Source of the DNA: Oscheius onirici
Lineage: Eukaryota; Nematoda; Chromadorea; Rhabditida; Rhabditidae
Direction of reading: 5' to 3'
DNA: 64,000 nt
NCBI GenBank assembly: GCA_932521025.1
Contig: OW051468.1
Location: 7,316,064 to 7,380,063, forward strand
The translations under genes were made by a program, and so were the position numbers. Below, piece by piece: positions 11,499-25,900 of this stretch. Position 1 is the first letter of the stretch. The number at the start of each line of letters is the position of its first letter. The notes below the pieces were generated by a model. The model was given only the letters and a program-made list of their open reading frames with translations, made no database searches and had not been told where the DNA came from.

Positions 11499-12867
11499 TT
11501 ACATAATGGAAATATCGGCTGGATCGCTGGAATTTCTGTAGCGTGGCTGAAGGACTGGCATGGGAGAAAGATGTTGAGGATGCTCGACGGGCTGCCAGCT
11601 TTTGAAGAGATTGCGATGTGGCGGAACTGATAACTTGCTTTTAATAAGGAAAGAAAAGAAAGTTACCGGGTTGTGGAGCACGCGAAGTGGTGGGCGTGGA
11701 GACGCTAAGACGAGGAGCAGGAGGGAGATTAGTACTGACGTGGCGCTTGCGTATTGGGAAAATGGTACGTTGACGCTTGAGGCCTTCAGAATGAGATACT
11801 ACACAATATTCCGGTTTACCTGAAAAAATCTGGTCAGTTTTTTTTTGCTTGCTGCTAGTTTTGTGAGAAGAGCGATTGAAAAATTTGCTCAAAAAGAAGC
11901 CCGAATCTTTAAATTTTTCTCAAGACCCACTGATACCAGAGTATCTAATATTTTACAGCATGAATGGGATCAGGACGTATGCGCTTCGTTCCAGACTTTT
12001 GGGAAAATTTTTATAGGAAAACGATAGCGAAACCCTACCATCGGCAACCGGATACAATTTTCTCGCCTGCGGATGCTGCAGATTAACTTTTCGAAAAGTG
12101 ATTGGACACGGCTTCGGCATAATCATCGCCTGAAGTTTAGGCATATCCTTGTCGGGAAGACGAGCCTTCTCCAGAGCCTGGTCGAAGTAGGCACGAGCAG
12201 CCAGAATGCGCGGCGAGGTATTCATGGTTGAGGGAATTCGAGGCGGATTCATATTCTCCTTGTCGGGTTCGTCGTCAATCGGACTGCTCAAGAAGTCGGT
12301 GATATCGCTCTAGATGAAGAATTTTGTGTAAAAGAGGAAAAGCTTACGGCAATGGGTTTGTAGACAGCAAACTGGCTGACTTCATGGAACGTTTCAGCGA
12401 CGGACACTTTCGGCTGGAAAACACGTGTTACGATAGAATAAACAAGGCCAAAACTAACCTCAACCTTGCGTCTCTTGTACTTCTTCGGTTGCTTATAGCT
12501 GTCAGGCAACGGCTCTCCAGACAGGAAGAAAAAAAGACGATCGGCACAATCGTTGCGAGTTCCCTTCGTGGACATTCCGCGGTCTTCGAGCTCCTGGAAC
12601 GGATAATATGAAAATTAGTGGAAAAAAAAGAGGACTAACCTTCTTGAGACGATCGTGTGGGTAGAGATGAACCATGCCGAGTCGAACATCGTTGTTGATC
12701 GAGCTTCTGCGAAGCTTTGGCGGCTCCTTCGGCGAAAATATCATGTTCCTCATGTAATCTGGCTTCTCCTCTTCGTCTAGCGGCTCCTTCTTGACTTCGG
12801 GCTTTGTGCTCATGATTTCATCGCTAGAGGCATCGCAACCAGCTTCCAAACGCTCTGTTGTCTCCAT
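11499..12867 (-). CDS. SAP-domain nuclear protein of unknown family
   Basis: Six exons read on the minus strand (12640-12867, 12459-12593, 12348-12413, 12039-12309, 11667-11819, 11499-11626) and give 326 aa in one frame. Residues about 70-100 read LKKELEDRGMSTKGTRNDC then ADRL. This fits the SAP helix-extended-helix motif, which binds A/T-rich DNA or chromatin. The N-terminus is acidic with a KKEPLDEEEKPD segment resembling a sumoylation site. A basic run (KYKRRKVE) after the SAP motif could be a nuclear localisation signal. The C-terminal half is Pro/Arg-rich and probably disordered. The ATG is preceded by ttttccag and five bases, another 3' splice site abutting a start. The gene converges on KANSL3 with 155 nt between stops. 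I do not recognise the orthologous family; a chromatin role is inference. Confidence 0.75.
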
Positions 12868-13078
12868 ATTGGCTGGAAAATGGCCATTATTAAATATTAT
12901 CAAGCTTGAATGGAAAACGAGAGCGAGGGGAATGTATACATCAAGAAAGACATTTTTTAGTGTGAACGTTATTTTGACAAGCAAATATTGGCAATACTAC
13001 TTGTCTTGCGGTAAGATATTTTTTTGACAACTTTTCGGCAATTTTCAGGCAATCAATTACCAAAAAGAAGAGAAAAAA

Positions 13079-13407
13079 GGTAATACTATAGCAGGCACCC
13101 CCCTCCATTCAAATATTTTGGCGCGCAAGCAATAAATTGACTAAATTCGCGTTTTTAACCATTTTTCCAGAATTATTTCACGTTCTAGCTGCTTTTATCG
13201 AACGCAGCATCAAAAACTACCCCTTGGGATTTCGTATTTCGAATAATTTTTCAAGTATTTCGGCATCCTAGGGGTTTTAATTGGCGCCGAGTTCGATAAA
13301 CATATCTAGAACGTGAAAAAAATAACGGTAAAGTGGTGAAAATCCCGATTTCACACATTGCGCGCCAAAATATTTGAATGGAGGGGGGTGCCTGCTATAG
13401 TATTACC
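13079..13407. mobile_element. Foldback MITE with perfect 50-bp terminal inverted repeats
   Basis: Bases 13079-13128 (starting ggtaatactatagcaggc) are the exact reverse complement of 13358-13407. Inner segments are also partly complementary (cacgttctag near 13180 against ctagaacgtg near 13308), so nearly the whole 329 bp can form one long hairpin. The flanks carry GAAAAAA on both sides (13072-13078 and 13408-13414), a candidate 7-bp target duplication, although low complexity weakens it. There is no transposase reading frame, so it is nonautonomous. Confidence 0.85.
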
Positions 13408-13414
13408 GAAAAAA

Positions 13415-13995
13415 ATAAAACCTGCATCTGGTTTTTTTCGAACAAACCGGGGAGAAGCTGACAGTTGGCTCGCAATACGCGGCGATTTGAATCGCTGAAA
13501 ATATGCCGGAACTTCTTTTCGTTTCTCCTCCCATTCTTCTCCGTCTAGCATTTTTCCGTTTCCCCCCTCAAATTGTGGTGTACCAGCTGTGACGTTCAAC
13601 TCACAGGGCAGCTCCAAAAACAAAGTCTTTCGAACTTACTAGCGAACTCTTGCTGTTTTACATAAAACGAAGTCTGCCCAACGATTGAATTAATTCTATA
13701 AATTTATTTTCTCAAACATATTATTAACACCTCGAGATGCATCTGTTTTAATAGCTGTCAAAAAAGTAAAGCAACAACACCAAATCTTTGTATATAGAGC
13801 TGTGTCATTTCTTGGCTGAAAAACTAATCACAATTTGTTTCGGTGGGACGATTGAACCGGAATAGAAACATCGGACTTGGTAAGACGGAAAAACGTAGAA
13901 AGATCTGCTTTGTGCACGTATTGCTTTCAGATACCACAAAATGGGGGAGGAATAAGTAAAAAACAACTGGCAATATGAGGAGAGTAAGGCAAGGA
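13415..13995. other. Spacer between the foldback element and the 3' end of ZFHX
   Basis: Only short chance frames and A/T-rich DNA are seen. The left part lies upstream of the SAP-domain gene beyond the foldback element. The right part would hold the ZFHX 3' UTR on the minus strand. Confidence 0.5.
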
Positions 13996-16900
13996 CTAGG
14001 AGCAGCTGGCAGAAGCCAGTCGAGTTAAGTGTTCAGCTGTGGCGGTGTGGGCGACAAATTCGCGCTGTGTTCCGTATTTGGTGGAGCAGGGACGGCAGGC
14101 GTAGTGTGTCTGGACGAGAGTGAAGGTCTGAAGTCTCGATATCATTTAATTTTTTAGCAGTACTGGCAGTTTTTGATTTGATTCAGCGATTTTTTCGCCC
14201 TTTTTCGTTTCTCCTCAATCTACTCACCTCCGTCCCTCGACAGAACTTCTGCTGATGGTTCTTCAGATGCGTTTCCAGTTGAAAAACATTGGTACATGTC
14301 GGACAGCCCCAGCCAACTTCCACATCTTCTTCCACAACACAATCAGCATCTTCCGGAGATAGACCATCTTTCAGGTGCTGCAACGTCTCCCCATCGTGTG
14401 TGAAGTGCGTTTGCGACTGTCCGGTAGCCATATCGGTCTTGATTTGTTCCTTAACAGAGTCAGGAACCTGGAGGACCGAGACAGGTACACCGAAGAGAGC
14501 CTGGTCGAAGACCATCGGTATTCCGGGCATGTTTCCGAACTGGAAAGGGAATCCATTCGTCATGATGGATCCCAAGGCCCCTTTCGGTTTCAGAAGACTG
14601 GCAGCGGCTTGTTTGATCCGGTCCGGACCGTTTTCCAGATCACCATTTCCTTCAAGTTTTGATTGTGCTTTGAGAGCTGACAGATGCTGCTGACTGAACA
14701 GATGATCCTGCATCGTGACACGGCCACCGTAGTCCACATCACACAAAGCACAATTGGTCGCCGTGCTGCGGAAAACTTCGTCGTTGTCACCTAAAACGAT
14801 GAGTATTTTTATAAGATGTTCTGTGTTACCATTAGAAGCTCGATTCTTCCGTTCTTTCGCTCTTGCATTCTGGAACCACACCTGGACGACCCGCTTATGA
14901 AGCCCAATATCTCGGCCCAGACTCTCGCATTCCGACATGGAAGGAGTCTTGTAGTCAGAGAAGACGCTCTTCATTACCTGAACAGCTAATTTTAGAATTA
15001 TTAGACAATTCTATTTGATTGGCCTAATTATAAAAAATAACTTACATGAACTTGAACCGGAGTCAAGTGTGTCCTGTAGCGTTTGTTGTTGGCTGGAGAT
15101 CTGGATGCTGGGGTCGAAGAGGCTACCAAGGAGTTCAATGTCCCGTCCTCGCTAGTGTCAAAAACGTCGTCGCCATCACTCTGACCTCCCAAGAATGGAG
15201 ACATGGAGAGATCTCGGTCGTTATTGGACAAATCGAGGACACCGGAATCTGCGGAGGTGGACAAAGTTGGGAAATTATCGGCATCAGGAAGCGAGTCGAC
15301 ATCGATGGGAGCAAAGAGCAGCTGCTGGCTGTGTTGGAAGGCCAAATGCTGGACGAGAGTCTCGCGTGAGCGATGACTCATGGCACAGAAGGGACAACGT
15401 TTGTTGAACTCCTTCTGGGGACTGCTGGCCGTGGGCAGATTTGCGCTCTCGCACATCTTCAAGAGAGCCTCCGTCGAACTCTTTCCGCCTCCGAGAAGCT
15501 TCAAAATATCGGCTGGACTTGGTTTGGATTCGACAGACTGCACAGCCAGAGCCTTCTCATCATCGGTCAGACCCTCCTCGACTCCCTTGTTATCATTAGC
15601 CTGTGCCAGGCCGTCGTCCTTGTAGCAGACCTTCTGTTGATGCTGGATCAGCTCGTAATAACGTTGGAAGACCAGATTGCAGCGTTTGCACTGAAAGTTG
15701 CAGCCCGGGGTCCTCAGAAAGCGGTCGCTGTTCTCGTGATTCGGCTGGTTCTCATAGATCTTTCTGGCCTTTTGACGGGCATTCTGGAACCAGACGACGA
15801 TGACCCGTGGACTCAGCTGCAACTTTTTGCTCAACACTTCCAGATCGTCGTCCTTGGGATACGCCTAAACTTTTACTAGTTACTCTACCATTTGAATCAA
15901 ACCTGCTTGTCGAAAAACTGTTGGAGCGTTCTGAGCTGAAAGTCAGTAAATCGCGTCCTATTGGCTCTTCGTCCTGTTGAGGCCGATTGAGAGGGTAGAT
16001 TCAGCTGGGGATGCATCAAAGCTTGAGGATCAATGGGAAATGGGAACGGATTCTGCATCTGCTGCATCATCGTCGCCAAGTTGAAGGAGGGAGCCGGGAG
16101 TTCCGTCTTGACTTTCGGTTCGGATTCTTTGATTTCCGCTTTGACTTCAGGCGTCAGTGGGACGACTTTCGTCTCTCCTGTTCTCTCATAGGCATCCAGA
16201 TCAATTCCGACTTGAGGTGGGACGGAAAAGTTGTACGGCGAATCCTTGTCTCGTTGTCGTTCCTGTAAAGAATTTATATATTCAAACGATTTGACCCATC
16301 CTCAGAACTGGAGTTTCCCCGAAAGAAAGCCAAAACTTTGTTGAGCGAAGGAAGCTCTCCCACGGTGTCCTTAGTCAGCCCTAATGACATTCATTGTGCT
16401 CTCCCTGCCGACCCCGAGAGTGTAATCAGACTGTCACCCCCTGTCTTGAGAACGGAAACAATAGCTGTGCTGTCCCCAAAACAGACGACTGACTCACTTT
16501 GAACAAAGTATTACGGAACCAGTGCTTGATGACTTTCTCTGGCAGAGCTGCCTTAATGGACATTTCCTTGATCTGTGCCTCTGAAGGACTGTTGTTGATG
16601 TCAAAGTACTGTCTCAGAATTTTCAGCTGATCGTCAGAGATCCTCGTCCTTGCTCGTTTTGCCGGTGACTGGTTGAACTGGAACTGTTGAGAAGCCAATA
16701 AATTGTTTAGCATGTCGGGACTCATGAACGGATTGGGCGGCATGAAGGGAAAGCCACTCATCATGCTCATCATGGCCATCTGCGTCATGTCTGGCTTGTC
16801 CGGCGGTGTTGGTCCTGACCGTGGTCGTTTCTCAGGAGGCTCACTGCTATCCCTTGTCGATTCTCGCGGCGTAGACGGCGACTCGTGTCCATTTGACGTT

Positions 16901-19900
16901 GAAGCTGTGTCGTTGGCATAAGAGACTAATCGGTCACAGAACTTTCGAAGAACAGCCTCTGGAAGCTCTTGATCGTGGGCGTTTTGGTAGTGAACGCCGA
17001 GCAACTGAAATCAGAGAATTGGAGAGGTTACTGTAACTTTGCTGACCACTATGGAAGGATGAGTCTGTCCACATTCGGCACAGTCGACCCGACAAAGTGA
17101 GGGCACCTGATCGTCCGGGACAGAAGACAAACTGCCCAGTCTGGAAGTTCAGTTGTGTCTAGGAAGAATACTGTATTCACTTGAGAATGACTTCCGAGCA
17201 AGCAGCATTGATTTTATCCAGTCCGAATGTCCTCAACATGTTCAGCAAGTCTGTGACTGTCTTGGGAGCACCCACATCATCATCAGCTTCAGCATTTCCT
17301 GCAGAACCGGCAAAAGGATTCAGTCCGCCCTGTCCCATGAACATACTGAAGAGCATGTTCATGTTCAACTGCTGCGAACTTGTCGGCATCTGAAAGAATA
17401 CCTTCTCGAAAGACATCTCTCTCTCTCTCTCCCTCCAACCGTAATTATTGCCTCGATCGACCTCGAAACTTGCCTTTAATTGATTTGTTTGAACAATGAT
17501 CCAGCCAGCCACCGGCGCGCTATTGTCCGTGGGAACGCAGCGAGCGGCGCTCTCTGAGGGCCAAAGGTAAGTGAGATGAGAGCGAGGAGGACATATTGTG
17601 AATTTGATGTTGCTTGAGTAAGGAAAATAGCAGAAAAATGGTGTAAGAATAGAAAGCTCCTTTTTGATCAATCAAAAGTACTCAGAAGTACCAACCTCTT
17701 CGTTCACAAGCTATGTCTAGCCGAAATCTCCCTCACTTCTAATGAAACATGACACGTTTTCAAGTTACGTCGAGTAAGTTCCAGAAAATCCAAAAAAGAG
17801 AACTTTGCCCCAACTAATACAGTAAAGGTAGCAGTAAAGGCTCTGGTAGGTCTACGTGAGCAATAGGGATCAATCCCAAACTGGACTAAGTCTAGGTTGC
17901 GAATTGTAGAAAACTTTGTTGGATATATTGTCAAGAGCCTGAGAGCTGTCGGATAAATCAAAGATCCGTTAACTCTATAGCTCAGTAAGGGGACTAAAAT
18001 CACAACAATTCCCACTGACTCTCATTGGTCCCTCATCGAAACACTTCTATAGTTTCCCAGTCTTTGAAGGCTGACTGCAGTCGACGCGCACGCGAGCCTA
18101 ATTTACATGATAAACAGTTCCAGGGCAGGAACAATGCCTCTCGCCTCGCATTAGAAGGTAAATAGGCTGCCTGCCGCCTCCCCCAAATACCAACCTCTTC
18201 GTTATGGATCAGTTCTTTGATCAGTTTTTGAGGAGCAGAGCCAGGCTGTTCAAGAATCGGCTTGGTGGGGTCGATCTCCTTGGCAGCTACCAGCTCGCCC
18301 AGTCTGCTCATTCGGGACTGGTGCGCCACAGAGCTAAAAAAAGGATTTTTAAGGAGAAGGGAATGAAAGTGTACCGCAGATGAATGTCCAGGGTTGCTCC
18401 CTGTCCGTAGCCAATTTTACACACGTTGCACCGGAAAGGCTTCTTCTCACCCGGACTGCTGGGATTCAGAGAGGAGAGGACCTGAAAGAATTGAATCAGG
18501 ATATGATGCTTGAGTAATGAAAATCAGGCCTTAGTTAATAAAGCTAAAGATACTGGATTACAAGTTTGGGAAACATTGAATATAGTGAGGTTACAGGAAA
18601 TACAAGGTATATATACAAACCATCTATTAGTAAAACTCCGAAAAAAATAGCAGATGACCCAGGCGTGAGTGACTATGACAGGTCCTATAGCTCGTCGATT
18701 TATAGACGTTAACCAGCCACTTTCGCGCGTATAGCTTTGAAAAACGTTTTAGAACTTTATTTCATTTTGTCAAAGAGGTTTTACTCGTAATTTTTTGTAT
18801 CTACTTCTTTTACAATCAGAGAGCAGTTTTACAGTCAGAGAGAAAAAAATCATAGGCGCGGTAGTTCACGATATTTACCAAAATTGATTCTCCACTGCGA
18901 GCCGAACGAAAGTTGGTTATGTTAATCTTCACAATGTTGTCGAAACTCTTCCTCTGACTCATTCTGGCACTAGAGACAAACTTTTAATAGAGAAGCGGAG
19001 GAGAGACACACACGTTGGGACAAATTAATATGGGCTCAATTGGAGTCCGGGAACAAAATGACATTTATGGCTTCAGGTGTGTGTCTGATATTAATTTCAA
19101 CCAAAATGAGAAACTAATGATAGTAAACATTGTGTGTGAGAGAGAGACAGTCAGCCGACTAGCGCCACTGAGCCGATTGAATGATTAATTACAGAAGCCA
19201 CGCCCCTTCGATTGAATACATACCTGTTGGTTGAGACTAACAGAGCCCTGCTCCAGCTGTTTTTTGGCTTCGTGCAGATGTCGGACAGAGTTGATGTGAG
19301 CCAAGAACTGGGCACGGGAGTTGAACGACTCACTGCACAGTTCACAGCGGTTCTCCTCGTCCGGCTTACAATGCTCCGATTCGTTGTGGGCCTGAAAATT
19401 GGAAGTTTAGAGTCCGATGCAGGAATTTGCAGTGTTGTTATGAAAATATTGGCCAAAATTGATTCGGAGACAAGAAACTGATCTTTCAAATCCGAACCAT
19501 CTGTAATTACGGCTCACTGTCAGTAGTAGCTTCTATGTAGCCGAAAAACGTTTATAAATTTCGACAATATTTAACATCGTGACGTTCTGATATGTAGTTT
19601 GTAACTCAACCCCTAGAATAGGCTGTCCTTTAAAGTAGAGTATAATCATTGAACACTCATTGTCAGTCAAGTTGCAGCGAAGTGAATTCGCAGCGAAAGA
19701 TAGTATTGTGTATGTCAAGGGGTCTCGCCACGACCCTTTTTAAGGTACTACATATTCTCGGCATTCTGTTTACAGAATACAAAAGTCGGAGGATTCCAGT
19801 GTTCCTAAACTAGTCGTTTTCCAGTTTTTTTTTTCACGAGATACAAAAGACTAGTCAAGTTAGGCTGGAAATAAGAACTGTGTAAGAAGCTGTCAAATTT

Positions 19901-22900
19901 TTCGAGGCAATGAATTATCGGCCTTCATTATGTCCAAAAGAAACAACTCACCTTGAGTTCTTCGACCGAGTTGCACACCAAACTGCACTGTGGACACTTT
20001 TGCGCCGCGTCGAATAAATGCAAAATGGAGTGTGAGTGGAGGGCTGTTTCCGAGCGAAATGACAGTGAGCACCGACTACACCGGAATGTGTATGTCGAAT
20101 TCCTAAATCACTTTCATCGTTAAACTCTTAATATATGACAGTACCCGGTATTTTCGACCCGATGAACTTGCAGAAGCTTTTCCACTGCAGACTCGGCAAT
20201 CTTGTGGTCCTGGAGAAGGTGATCGGTTATGTTCTGCGTGCGCTCGTTGCAGAGAGGACACAGTTCGCCTTCTTCGTGACTACGAGCATGCTCTTCCAGC
20301 GTGCTGGCGTCTTCTGAAAGAGCAACTGTTAATAAAAGAGAGTAAGTTTAGGCTAGACAAAGTGGATGTTTAACTGTGAAAAATAAGGAGACATGACTGT
20401 CTAACTGTCGTAACTGTAGCTCTATGTAGAGTAAAAAGCTGGGTGATCTGGCTTCTCAAAGCAGAGCAAATTGGAAACCTTCAAAATATGAAAAAAATAC
20501 TTGAACAGAGTATGAAGCTCCTGACAGATCCCCACTCAAGAACTATCTCTTTCTCTCTACCTTAATGGGTGTCCCACCCGCCCATCAATCCGCTCCCAAA
20601 TGACCGTCAATGAGTCTAAGATGAGCTATTTAGCCTCGGCGTTCTTCAAGGTCCCCTCCGGTATGCTAATGAGGACTAAAGGCTCTAGGAAAGAGACTAT
20701 GGGCATGAGGAGGCCTGACGGTCAACAATCGTTTGATCGGCGCCATAAAATGGCACCGGAATGAATGGTGCGGTAAACAGTGCGCCCCTTGTGATGATTG
20801 CTTTACATTTTAGGAGAGAGAGGAAAATTTGGCCATCGTTTACAGTATCGCTTTGGCCAAAAGAGACCGACTATGACTAAGTTTATGCCGATCAAGTACA
20901 TCGGAGTTTCGGCACCCCGACTCTCTTTTGGCAGGGGGAAAGACAAAAGAAGGCTACGGTAATGAAATAAAGTCAAACTCTTGAAGAACTCAAATGCGAA
21001 CAGGATGTCTAACTGTTGCTGTTGTGGCTTCCAAAAGGCCACTACTGTCGTGCCTGTCTAACTGCGGCTCTATTTAAAAACGAGCTGATATTTTCGAGCC
21101 AAAAAATGACAAGAACTGTCCCGAATTGAACTGTCGGAGCGGTCCTCTAATTAGCATAGCTGTCTCTCTCATAGAGGGTCGAGTACAATAAGGTCACCTC
21201 CGTTCAAGAGAATCGTCTCAAGGTTGCACCCAAATTAATGAAGACGGAAAGAGCTAGAGCTGGTCATGATGACTAAGAGCTGCCTCTCTCTCTTACGACC
21301 TAATAGACTGGCCTGTCCGCTGGCGGCAAGATGAAAGAGCCTGGCGAAATTACAGTTCGCGCCTTAAAGCGCCCGGCCGTATTCTAATTATCACATCTTT
21401 TGGGGACGGAGCCCGGAAGTTTGCTCAACAGAGATAGGAAAAATGAAATGGGCGACCTCATCGAGAAGGAGAGAGAGGTCGAGGCACACTCACAAGTGGT
21501 GCTGGCGCTGTCCCCCTATGTTTCACAGCAATTGAAATAGGCATTGAGGGGCACAGGAGAACCAGTCCAGTCGTCCTCATACACTAATTGCGGACAGCCG
21601 TAAATTTACAGAACTACACTGTCTCATTCAATGACCGTCCTCGAGAGATAGGGAGGGAGGTTAGGGGAAATTTTGGGGCAACTACTGACTTGGCTGTCTA
21701 ACTGAGGCAGTTGTTGGTCTACCTGCCGAAACTGACTTCCAAATGACTGGATGACTGTCTTATCACAATTCCGTTCTACTTTTCACGAAATCTCTGAACT
21801 TTGTATCATTTCCCTTCTTCCCTTTCTTAAAGTTGACCCCATCTGTTCCCAGAGACGTTCCAGAGACCCCTCAAGGTGTGTGTGCCAATAACGCGGCGAG
21901 ATGAAAGCGCCACAATATGTTAATTATGAGGACAAAAAGACCCGCTTACTGCCCGTATAACAGAGATAATGAAATGTGCACCAGCAGCAGCCAGCCGGAG
22001 AAAACGTAATCAATCAATTCGTTTTGTCCAGAATTGGGCTCGAACCAATCTCAGTTCTTTTGAGCAGGAAATGAATGTCTTGATCATCAATCAAGCGCTA
22101 ATGAAACTTCTTTTTGTAGATACAGGTGCTCAATTTTTCTCTCTAGAGTGACAGCAAATTAAAGACATCATTCCCGCTCGATTACACTCTCAAATTCAAA
22201 AATCAGCGACGGTATTAGGTAGCTCAAGATTTGTCGCCCGGGACGCCAATCCAAGACAACTTCAGAGTTCTTGTATGTCATACTCAAAGATAGGTTCTCC
22301 CCGTTGAAACTATTTTATAATCGTTCGAAGTCTAACAAACTACTAGAGTTTTTGAAACTTTAATGGCACTGATTCGAACTCTGAAGAAAATGACAATCTG
22401 CTCGCTTTCCAAAAATTTGTTGTACTGTGAAAGTCGCAGTAGACCCACAAGTTTGGAGTTTACTGAAATTCATTGATTCTTACTGTGAGACTGTTTCACT
22501 AGCCCTCTTATTTTAGGCCATGAAGACTGGTCTATTTTTTGAGAGTTGTGGGTATTGGGAAAAAAAGTAACGTAGTGGTCTCTGTTAAAGTAACTCTATT
22601 AAAAGTGAGAAATAATTTCTCATATCGGACATTGTGAGTGTTATTCTTCGCCCATTGGCAACAATCTTTCTCTCTCGTCTCCCGATCATTTTCTTCGCGC
22701 GGGCGAGACCTGTGCCTCTCTCTCGGAATTGGCGTCGCGGTAATCAGCGGAGCGCGGCTCATTGCGGAAAATTAGAGGTAGGAAAAGAGTAGAGGAAAAC
22801 CGGATTTCAATGAGCGCGAGGAATGAGAGAAGGCATCGCGCACAACTGTATAATGACTTTGTTTTTAAACAAAACTTACTGGCAGTGAATCCACAGCTGG

Positions 22901-25900
22901 CACAGGCGTAGGCCGCGTCCTCGTCGACGACGGCCATGGCATCAAGATCTGGAAGAAATCGAATACAATTTGTGGAACAGTAATTAGGAAAGGGAGCGAG
23001 AGGGAGACTGGCAGTCGCCAGCATGGTCTGGCCTGACTGCGTACTGTAATGAGCGCGACAGCGGCTGGCGGCTGCCCGGTGCCGATTCCCAACTATTATC
23101 TAATTGTTATGAGAATTGCCCTGGCGCGCACAGTCATTCCACAAACACAAAATGAGCACCGATAGGAGAATGAACGAGACTGAAATGAGATTGATACGTC
23201 GAGAGAGAGAACGGCGTACTGTACTACAAGAAGGCTTGAAACTTTTTACTTTCTACCTTTTTGCAACAACATACTTGCCTGTCTAACTGTGGCTCGATTT
23301 TGGGCAGCACCACAGTTAGACGGCCACTGGCTTACGAGAATTCTTGAGACTAGAGGATCCCTTTACTTTCTGACTGATGAATCAAAATTAACAGACGTGG
23401 CTATCTAACTGTCGCTTTTTTACGGGCAGCGCCACAGTCTCCACAGTTAAACAGCCTCTGGGGAAGTTCCTTCTTTTGACAACAAGTTAAAACATTCTTT
23501 CGGCTTCCTATAGAAAACTCTGTCTTCCATCTTTGATTCCTTTAGTTTTTGATTCAAGACCAGAATTCGGCTTCTTTAGATCGCGAAAGAGGGCGCAAAC
23601 AAAAGTCAACTACCGTAAAAAGAGACTGAAAGAATTTGAGCTCGAACGAAATCTCGGGCTTCGGCAAACAATGATTAGTCGGTGCCTAACAGGCTCATCA
23701 GTCGCAGTCTAAATGGCTTAGCTGGCCAGGGCCAATTGGCTGGGGTGGCAAAAACTGGTAGAGAAGTCAAAAATTGGAGGAAAGATTCCGGGAGGCCAAG
23801 CTCTCTAATTGCGGAGCTTCTGATTCTCTCTGGGGACCATGGACACGGGGAGGGTGGAGAACCACACAGAGATTTTAAGGAAAGACTCTCGAAATTATGC
23901 TAATTAGAGGGCGAGACAGCAGAGAAACTATAGGAAGTGGAAAGAGGAGAAGAGCACAGTGTCAATTTCAGTGATGATCCGGCCCGAAGTGAAAATACAC
24001 GAAACTGGGACTGGGAGAGACCATGTTGACATACCTATTGTCTCTTCTCGGCAGAGAGACACTGACACCAGGCTTTCCTTCATCCAAGATCTTTTTCCTA
24101 GTTCAATGCACTTTGGAATCGGTGTCTTCACTACTCTCTTTTCCATCAGACAACAAACTTTCTTTGTGAAGCCACAGTCGCCACAGTTAGACAGCTATGT
24201 CCATGTGGCTTCAAATGACCTGTTTCAAATGTTGTCCAATCGTCTTTGTCTCACTGATACTGTACTGTTTGCCTCTTTTCCAATTCCCTTCCAAAAAGAC
24301 TGGAAACTGGAAGACTAGAAGAAGATGAGATAGAGATAAAATCGTAATTTGCAGAGTGAGCAGCTCATTATGTTGTTCGTCAGATGGCCCCACCGATACG
24401 GCAATTGGCTCCCGGAAAGAACTATGATTGGAATAAACTCAATGGCTTTTGCAAGGGGAGGTCTTCGAGAACACTAATGACAACAAGGCAATGTGTCATA
24501 ATTCTTAGCTTCTCTCCGAAACTCTCCGGGCCCCGCGCGGCCTATTTACCAGAGAAGAGCCAAAATGAGCGAGAGCCTCAGCCGAAATGAGGCAATGAAG
24601 CCGATTCATCATATAGGGCCTTTGAGAGTTGGCGAAGAAGCCCGCTAATTCTTAGAGAGACTTACCAATTTTGCTGTCGGATGAGGGCCACGTAGCCGGG
24701 TCGTGACAGGCCATATGCCCTGCAAAGAAGAAGTTCATTATGGAGGATGTTTTTGGACAGTTTAAGGTCACTGATTTCCAATGGGGGCCGTAAACGGAGA
24801 CGCTAGAAAAAGGGATGAGTCTAACGGGAATGACCTTCAGGTCATTAGGTGATGATAGAGGCAGATGAGGGGACAAGACGAATAGAGTGACATTGAGGAG
24901 AAAAAAGGGAGAGGGAAACGACAGTGATTTCCAAATGGATATTTCTAGAACTTAGTACCAACGTCCGCTTTTTTTTTCGGACCATTTTCAACTGTGTTCG
25001 TTGTTTAAAAATGTGCGTCTTTTCGAGTAAACCATGCAATTTAAGGAATTAGAGTCTGTTCAGAAGCTAGTGAGAAAAATTGGACTTTTAAAAATTAGAC
25101 CTGTATAACGCGCAAACGTTGGATACTCAGTCAAACAAAATACAATTTTTGCTGCGTGTCTGTCGTGTTTGTATCCAACGTTTCTCGCAACTAACTTTAT
25201 AAAGGTCTGCTTCTCTCATTGGCTTTTGGACTGACCAAGATCTTATGTGAAATGACCATGATGTTATGTTAAGGGAAAGCCTAAATTTATTCAAGTCTTA
25301 AAAAGGAGTAAAGGAAACAAAGACAAAATGAACGCACGTTCGTCAGAAGGCCCCCGCTCCCCCCAAAAGCTGGCTCGGAACTCCCCGGCTCATTAGTGGC
25401 AATCAAGGCATTCGTTAGTGTCTGGAGAGAGTGGCTGACTTACCCAAGGCGTCCGACTTGAGCTGCGTCTCGAACGGACAGACGCGACAGCGAAAGACTG
25501 GAACAGGCTGACGAAGATTCGTCCGATGTCCGATTCCGTCACAATGATCGCGAAGAGCCGCTCCGGTGGGCAGAATCTCCTGACAGGGTCGGCAGAGAAC
25601 TTGGAAGACGGACTTGGCAGCTCCGAGACGACAGAGAGCCGAGGCAGCGTTTGTGCCCTCACGAATGTGGTTCACCTGGAAAATTTGACAGTTTTTTTTT
25701 CGATGGAGGGAACGAGTCGTTAAGGACCGGAAAGTAAGCCGAATCGATGCGGGGCTTCTTGATTGTGGGAAAACTAATAATGACTATAAGACTGGGCCTA
25801 CGTTTCTCTCAAGACGGCTCTTTATTAGCAATTGTCTGGGGGAGTTTTGCTAGAAAAAAAAGGAAACTTTTTTTACAGATAAGAGTACAGATCTCAAAGA

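Noticed and set aside
14289-15879. Long plus-strand open frames opposite the homeobox exons
   Set aside because: They are antisense shadows of the ZFHX exons; the minus strand carries homeodomains and zinc fingers.
17685-18205. Duplicated accaacctcttcgtt near 17693 and 18190 as an alternative exon end
   Set aside because: Only the 18190 copy continues into the conserved ZFHX reading frame; the other is probably a small local duplication.
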